From Hyphomicrobiales bacterium (GTDB lineage Bacteria > Pseudomonadota > Alphaproteobacteria > Rhizobiales > Rhizobiaceae), in the NCBI GenBank assembly GCA_003577315.1, contig QEVK01000001.1, forward strand, positions 88,727 through 152,726: a stretch of 64,000 nt of DNA, in the 5' to 3' direction. Below are positions 63,907 through 64,000 of the stretch, piece by piece. The notes under the pieces are model-generated. The model saw only the letters and a list, made by a program, of their open reading frames with translations, was not told the origin of the DNA and did not search any database. A program made the position numbers and the translations under genes. Numbering within the stretch: the stretch's first letter is position 1; each line of letters begins with the position of its first letter.

Positions 63907-64000
63907 TGTCAACGGCGGAGTAAAAGTCGGCCATTGGGCGGCGCAAAAGTAGTCCACTTGGCGGCGCATTTGGGGAACGCCGGGAGGGCGTAGCCCGACC
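63907..64000 (+). mobile_element. Left end of an IS21-like insertion sequence (partial)
   Basis: Starts TGTCAACGGCGG and contains two near-repeats of about 23 bp (63914-63936 and 63937-63960) sharing GGCGG(A/C)G(T/C)AAAAGT and a final CCA(T/C)T(T)G, plus a third GGCGGCGCATTTG beginning at 63960. Such tandem terminal repeats are typical of IS21-family ends. Only this end is inside the window, so the transposase is not visible. Confidence 0.65.

Overview
The window is a GC-rich, gene-dense chromosomal segment of an alphaproteobacterium, most likely a Hyphomicrobiales (Rhizobiales) member near Phyllobacteriaceae/Mesorhizobium. The evidence is a CtrA-ChpT-SciP cell-cycle cluster with EipA, GANTC (CcrM-type) sites near ctrA and sciP, RirA-type iron boxes, a fused trpE(G) behind a Trp-Trp-Trp leader peptide, ChoXWV-type choline transport, and two families of rhizobial dispersed repeats. 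Species cannot be fixed from sequence alone.

Layout. 0-6.1 kb (minus): heterotetrameric sarcosine oxidase soxB-D-A-G plus a ferredoxin-reductase-like flavoprotein. 6.1-8.7 kb (plus): aromatic-type aminotransferase and kynureninase. 8.7-14.7 kb: Tat-exported metallo-beta-lactamase-fold protein, MFS transporter, rlmE-ppx pair, CurA-like reductase. 14.8-21.7 kb (minus): polyamine module potF-A-B-C with gamma-aminobutyraldehyde dehydrogenase and GABA aminotransferase, then a LysR gene. 22.9-24.2 kb: Crp/Fnr regulator and a small secreted protein behind an FNR-type box. 24.3-28.2 kb: lysine/pipecolate catabolism (amaB, divergent lysR, amaA). 28.3-32.1 kb: DUF411 protein, CDF metal exporter and the attenuated trpE(G). 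32.2-34.7 kb: TonB-dependent haem-type receptor behind two iron-regulatory boxes. 34.9-36.6 kb: fhs.

36.7-43.4 kb (minus) is the least understood part: five tightly packed genes encoding a coiled-coil TelA-like protein, two proteins of unknown function, an AAA+ ATPase and a DUF2333 membrane protein. It is the best candidate for an undescribed system. 43.6-46.8 kb: choXWV. 46.8-50.3 kb: SRPBCC protein, acyl-CoA metabolism pair and a HugZ-like haem protein. 50.3-54.1 kb: NolR-like ArsR regulator with a structured leader, copZ-copA behind a CueR-type promoter, and a TrmH-type methyltransferase.

54.2-60.8 kb is the cell-cycle/envelope cluster: coiled-coil membrane protein, eipA, chpT, a single-domain response regulator, ctrA, a FliJ-like protein, aat and sciP, with candidate CtrA boxes and GANTC sites. 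61-63.2 kb: mnmA and a Gfo/Idh oxidoreductase. The right edge carries a tRNA-Met gene, an integrase gene cut off after about 89 codons, and the end of an IS21-like insertion sequence, marking an integration hotspot.

Functional themes: catabolism of nitrogenous compatible solutes and amines (sarcosine, choline uptake, polyamines, GABA, lysine, kynurenine), C1-folate supply (sarcosine oxidase and Fhs), copper, iron and haem handling, and cell-cycle control. Starts were chosen from ribosome-binding sites, overlaps and family lengths; several are GTG or TTG.
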